A stretch of 64,000 nt of DNA from contig OW240920.1 in assembly GCA_933207985.1 (NCBI GenBank), forward strand, positions 134,894,391-134,958,390, given 5' to 3'. The stretch comes from Pelobates cultripes (lineage: Eukaryota; Chordata; Amphibia; Anura; Pelobatidae). Below, piece after piece: positions 60,316-64,000 of this stretch. Within the stretch, counting starts at the first letter, position 1, and each line of letters opens with the position of its first letter. The notes under the pieces are model-generated. The model was not told where the DNA came from, searched no databases, and saw only the letters and a program-made list of their open reading frames with translations. Position numbers and translations under genes: made by a program.

Positions 60316-60881
60316 TTAAAGGAACACTACAGTCACCTAAACAACTTTAGTTTAATAAAGCAGTTTTAGTGTATAGACCATGCCTCTCAGGTTTTACTGC
60401 TCAATTCACTGCAATTTAGGAATAAATCACGTTGTCTCTGTTTATGCAGCCCTAGCCACACCTCCCCTGGCTATGATTGACACAGCCTGCATGAAAAAAA
60501 AAAAAGTTTCACTTTCAATCAGATATAATTTACCTTAAACAATTGTATCTCCTGCTCTGTAAATTGAACTTGAATCACATACCGTAGGCTCTTGCAGTGT
60601 CTAGCAAGCTATTAACATAGCTGGGGATAAGGAAATCTAAATTAAACAGAACTTGCAATAAAGAAAGGATAAACTTTAGATGACTCTTCACAGGAAGTGT
60701 TTAGGAAGGCTGTACAAGTCACATGCAGGGAGGTCAGGGAGGTGTGACTAGGGTTCATAAACAAAGTGTTTTGACTCCCAAATGGCTTGGAATTGAGCAA
60801 TGAGGCTGAAGGGGCATGTTCTATACACCAAAACTGCTTCATTAAGCTAAAGTTGTTTTGGTGACTATAATGTCCCTTTGA
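60316..60881 (+). mobile_element. T2-type MITE, 25-kb subfamily
   Basis: TTAA at 60316-60319, then AGGAACACTACAGTCACCTA. The right end GACTATAATGTCCCT is followed by TTGA (60878-60881), a one-base change of TTAA. Interior motifs match 25028-25578. Confidence 0.85.
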
Positions 60882-60963
60882 CATTTACACATACATTTGT
60901 GATTTTTTTTTAAATTTTTTTAAATTACCCCAGGTTTCATAAACCTTTCATACAAAACACAGA

Positions 60964-61000
60964 TTAATGGGACACTATTGCCACTAAAACAATTTTAGCT

Positions 61001-61085
<85 letters not shown>

Positions 61086-61475
61086 CATGCCTCCAAAGTT
61101 AAAATTAAACAAAATGGTTTAATTTTCTATGAGATGTAACTTACTGTAAAATATTTTTTTTATCTCCTGCTCTGTAAATTGAACTTTAATTGCATACAGG
61201 AGACTCCTGCAGGGCCTAGCAATATATTAACAGAGCTGGAGAAAAGAAAATCTACATTAATAAGGATTTGCAATAAAGGAAGTGTACATATTTGATTACT
61301 CTTTACAGGAAGTGTTTAGGAAGGCTGTGTAAGTCACATGCCAATGGCTGTATAAAAGTTATTTAACTCCTAAATGGCAGAGAATTGAGCAGTGAGACCG
61401 CAGGGGCATGATCTATACACCAAAACCACTTCATTAAACTAAAGTTGTTTTGGTGACTAGAGTGTCCCTTTTAGG
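60964..61475 (+). mobile_element. T2-type MITE with TA/CA microsatellite
   Basis: TTAA at 60964-60967 is followed by TGGGACACTATTGCCACTAA. The right end GACTAGAGTGTCCCTTTTA is near 61475. The left interior is replaced by (TA)17 (61004-61037) and (CA)22 (61038-61082) and the segment CCATGCCTCCAAAGTTAAAA. The right half matches the 25-kb subfamily. Confidence 0.8.
61004..61082. repeat. (TA)n(CA)n compound microsatellite
   Basis: About 17 TA units followed without a break by about 22 CA units. Confidence 0.96.
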
Positions 61476-62032
61476 AACAGTGACACTAAAATGATCTACC
61501 TTGCCATCATACCAAAACAACAATACCAAACCTTTTTTTCACCCATTGATATTTAAATAGACATTCCCTAATACAGCTAAGAGCCGAAGATATTGACAAT
61601 CTCTCCAATTCTCCAACAGTCTTGTAAGGGAATAAACATATTGTGGGGAGATGGATCTACTAAGACTTCCAGCAGCCGTCTGCTTTTTAAAGTTTACTTG
61701 TCACAGACACAGATTTTGACAGCACTAGATATATTTATTAAAACTGTCTTTACCATATGCGATTTCTTGTTATCAGTGTAATTATTTAATAGATGCTTTT
61801 ATAAAAAAAAAAAAAAAAAAATTTAACAAATAAAAAACAGCAAGCAATATTTTCATGAGCAAGGTACCAAACCAGAATGACTATTTAAAGAAATATTCTA
61901 GGGTTTTAAAGTGCACAAATGTATCTGAAACAGCACAAGGCAAGAGTTTTTATTTTTGACATTTTGCTCTTTGGGGGGGGCGGGGGGGGGAGCAACTGCC
62001 ATTGGCATCATTACTATACTTCAGCCTTAGTA
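61476..62032. other. Intronic sequence, no gene seen
   Basis: Unique DNA with an A run near 61803 and a G run near 61973-61990. Confidence 0.45.
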
Positions 62033-62190
62033 CATTATTATTATTATAATTTTATTTATATAGCTCCAGCAGATTCCGTAGCGCTGTACATTGGTTTATA
62101 GGACAATGAGGAACCTGTAGTTTTCCAGTAAATCACAGTCTACGTATTTACAATGTGAATTAGAGTTGCTTGGAGTATCCCTTTAAAACA
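62033..62190 (+). repeat. Dispersed 'TTTATATAGCTCCAGCA' repeat
   Basis: ATTATTATTATAATTTTATTTATATAGCTCCAGCAGATTCCGTAGCGCTGTACA matches copies at 21484, 22098 and 53058. A MITE-like right end (GAGTATCCCTTTAA) follows at about 62174-62187. Confidence 0.7.
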
Positions 62191-63098
62191 ACATTGAATA
62201 AGGGTAAAAAAAAAAAAAAACAGCAAACAAGCAAACAAATCTGAAATGCATCCAACCAAGCCTACATACGCTGTTTACAGTAATATCAGACGCCGGTACG
62301 CATATAAAGCAGTTTGGTCTTCTACAAAATTCAAGGTCAATTTCATTAACGCAGAACAAAGGGCAAAGAAAGAGTCACTTAATAGGCGGTTTTGAATGCT
62401 AAATAAGAAAAAAAAATGCTTTAACATATGGTTTACAAGATGACCAACTCTATTTTTGGAAAGAGCCACCAATATTCAGCCAGACGCGGCATCTCCTGAA
62501 CGAAGCAAAATGGAAGATTAGGGGAATGACGCACTGCTAAAGAGGAACGCCACTGGCGCCCGTGCAAATTTTAAACAATTAAAGGGGACAGTGAACCAGC
62601 TGGCAGATGTGGAGCAAAATTAAAGCATAAAATCGAGACATTTGGGCAGCCTTTCCCATTGTGAAACAGACGTTGACTTTTCTAGGTTCCCAGAGAAACA
62701 GCTTTATACCTGTCCATACAATAAAAGGACATATGACAGCCTGAACCATTTTATGGGCAACATTAACATTTTTTAAGACACAGCCCACGTATCATAAAAT
62801 CCTGTGCTCTTTGCAAGGTACTTGTTGCAAGGTGTCAAATACTGAGTTATAATGTCTTATTTCAGCTTCATTCGAAAACAGGAACATCAGAATTTGGCTG
62901 AGACTTTTACCTCGTTTGTTAAGTTTCTCAATGCAGAAGCTGCAAATCCTGGAGATTTACAAAGATGAACATTGTTTTTATTTTAATATTAAATTTTTTT
63001 GCATTTTCAAATGCACTATGTAATGCATTAATACATACAGTCAGCACTGTGCTTATTTATCAAGCACTGAGCAGGCCCAGTGCAATTAAATTAACAAC
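62191..63098. other. Intronic sequence, no gene seen
   Basis: Unique DNA without recognisable exons. Confidence 0.45.
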
Positions 63099-63456
63099 TT
63101 AAAGGATCACTATAGTTGGAGGAAGGGGTTAAACGCCTACCTTTCTCCAGCGCCGGGCTCCCTCGGTACTGGGGACTCTCCTTCTTCCGGCGTCATCGGC
63201 TGAATGCGCATGCACGGCAAGACCCGCGCATGCATTCAGCCAGTTCATAGGAAAGCATTCCCAATGCTTTCCTATGAACGCTGGCGTCTTCTCACTGTGA
63301 AAATCACAGTGAGAAGCACGGAAGCGCCTCTAGCGGCTGTCAGTGAGACAGCTACTAAAGGCTGGATTAACCCATATGTAAACATAGCAGAGGGACCTGG
63401 CACCTAGACCACTTCATTGAGCTGAAGTGGCCTGGGTGCCTATAGTGGTCCTTTAA
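63099..63456. mobile_element. Complete T2-type MITE
   Basis: TTAA at 63099-63102 and 63453-63456 flanks 350 bp. Ends are AGGATCACTATAGT and GCCTATAGTGGTCCT. Interior hairpins TTCATAGGAAAGCATTCCCAATGCTTTCCTATGAA and TTCTCACTGTGAAAATCACAGTGAGAA, plus GCGCCTCTAGCGGCTGTCAG, show it belongs with the MITE at 39262-39741. Confidence 0.88.
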
Positions 63457-63469
63457 GAATCCCCATTTT

Positions 63470-63725
63470 AAAGGAACACTCAAAGTACCATAACCACTAC
63501 AACCTGCTAGGCCCTGCTTGGTTTAGTTCTGTACTTTCTTACCACATTCTCCTGGATGAGAAGACCAGAAGCACAGGCTAGGGCTGCAGGCGCCTGATGT
63601 GACCAAGGTAAGTTGTCAAACCATACTTAAATGACCTGACAGCTTACCCTCGGCAGTACCAGGACACTCATAGCACCATAACCACTACAAAAGGCTGGAG
63701 TGGTTAAGGTACGTATATTTAAGAA
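63470..63725 (+). mobile_element. T2-type MITE, decayed
   Basis: TTTAAAGGAACACTCAAAGTACCATAACC starts a left end. Near 63660 AGGACACTCATAGCACCATAACCACTAC is a second end-like copy. Boundaries are unclear. Confidence 0.5.
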
Positions 63726-64000
63726 TCATGGCTGATAAAAAAAATAAATAAATAAAAAAAAGACAGCAAACTGCTAGATTGTCCCTTTCAGTTTGAGAAA
63801 GCGGCTGGAGGCGTGGCCAGGGGCGGCGTTATTTAAGCACAGGTCAGGTGACTACATTCCCTACTGATGGCAAATAATATAATTGTGCGCCTAGAAAAGT
63901 AGGACGTTAGGGCAGAAAAGAAGAACAGAGAAACTTGCACCCAAAAGAAGGACTGTTACTCATAAAACAGGACACCCGGGAGGTATGTACAAGTACCCTT
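63726..64000. other. Sequence at window edge, no gene seen
   Basis: Short unique stretch with an A-rich run near 63738-63762. Confidence 0.45.

Overview
The window looks like intronic, transposon-rich DNA from a vertebrate, most likely a frog or toad. The strongest taxonomic sign is a large set of TTAA-flanked elements with AGGGACACT-type ends. These match the T2 (Kolobok-type) MITEs described in Xenopus. L1, L2 and CR1 LINEs, hAT elements, solo LTRs and many minisatellites fit the same picture. I cannot name the species. No bacterial, plasmid or phage genes are present.

Only one piece of host coding sequence is convincing. It is a 93-base, phase-0 exon on the minus strand (6535 to 6443) with a good polypyrimidine tract plus AG acceptor and a GTATGA donor. 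It encodes a 31-residue part of the PTB domain of the NOS1AP (CAPON) family. No neighbouring exon was recognised. NOS1AP genes have very long introns, so most of the window is probably intron of this gene, with the gene running from high to low coordinates.

Region by region: 0-5 kb holds a T2-type MITE with a palindrome, and an L2 LINE split by a mariner-like element carrying a 77-bp-arm hairpin and a G/A minisatellite. 5-17 kb is mostly unique intron, with the exon, one T2 MITE and an L2 endonuclease relic. 17-18.1 kb is a solo LTR with a GTCAC duplication. 20-21.7 kb has a 47-bp minisatellite and a displaced copy of it. 23.2 and 36.5 kb carry two inverted copies of one LTR family. 27.4-28.4 kb is a retroposon with an L1-like tail. 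38.9-39.7 kb has two T2 MITEs sharing one TTAA. 39.97-42.03 kb is a hAT element with perfect 8-bp duplications that contains two minisatellites. 43-44 kb is a purine-rich minisatellite. 46.8-52.75 kb is a 5.9-kb L1 (minus strand) with 15-bp duplications and a broken ORF2. 55.2-57.6 kb is a CR1-type LINE (minus strand) interrupted by a T2 MITE. 59-63.5 kb is a cluster of T2 MITEs, one with a long TA/CA microsatellite.

The transposons are not an operon-like system; they are independent, partly nested insertions. All the LINE reading frames I could follow are broken. I found no convincing undescribed functional system. The most informative items are the NOS1AP-like exon, the precisely datable nested insertions, and the minisatellites whose spread seems linked to transposons.
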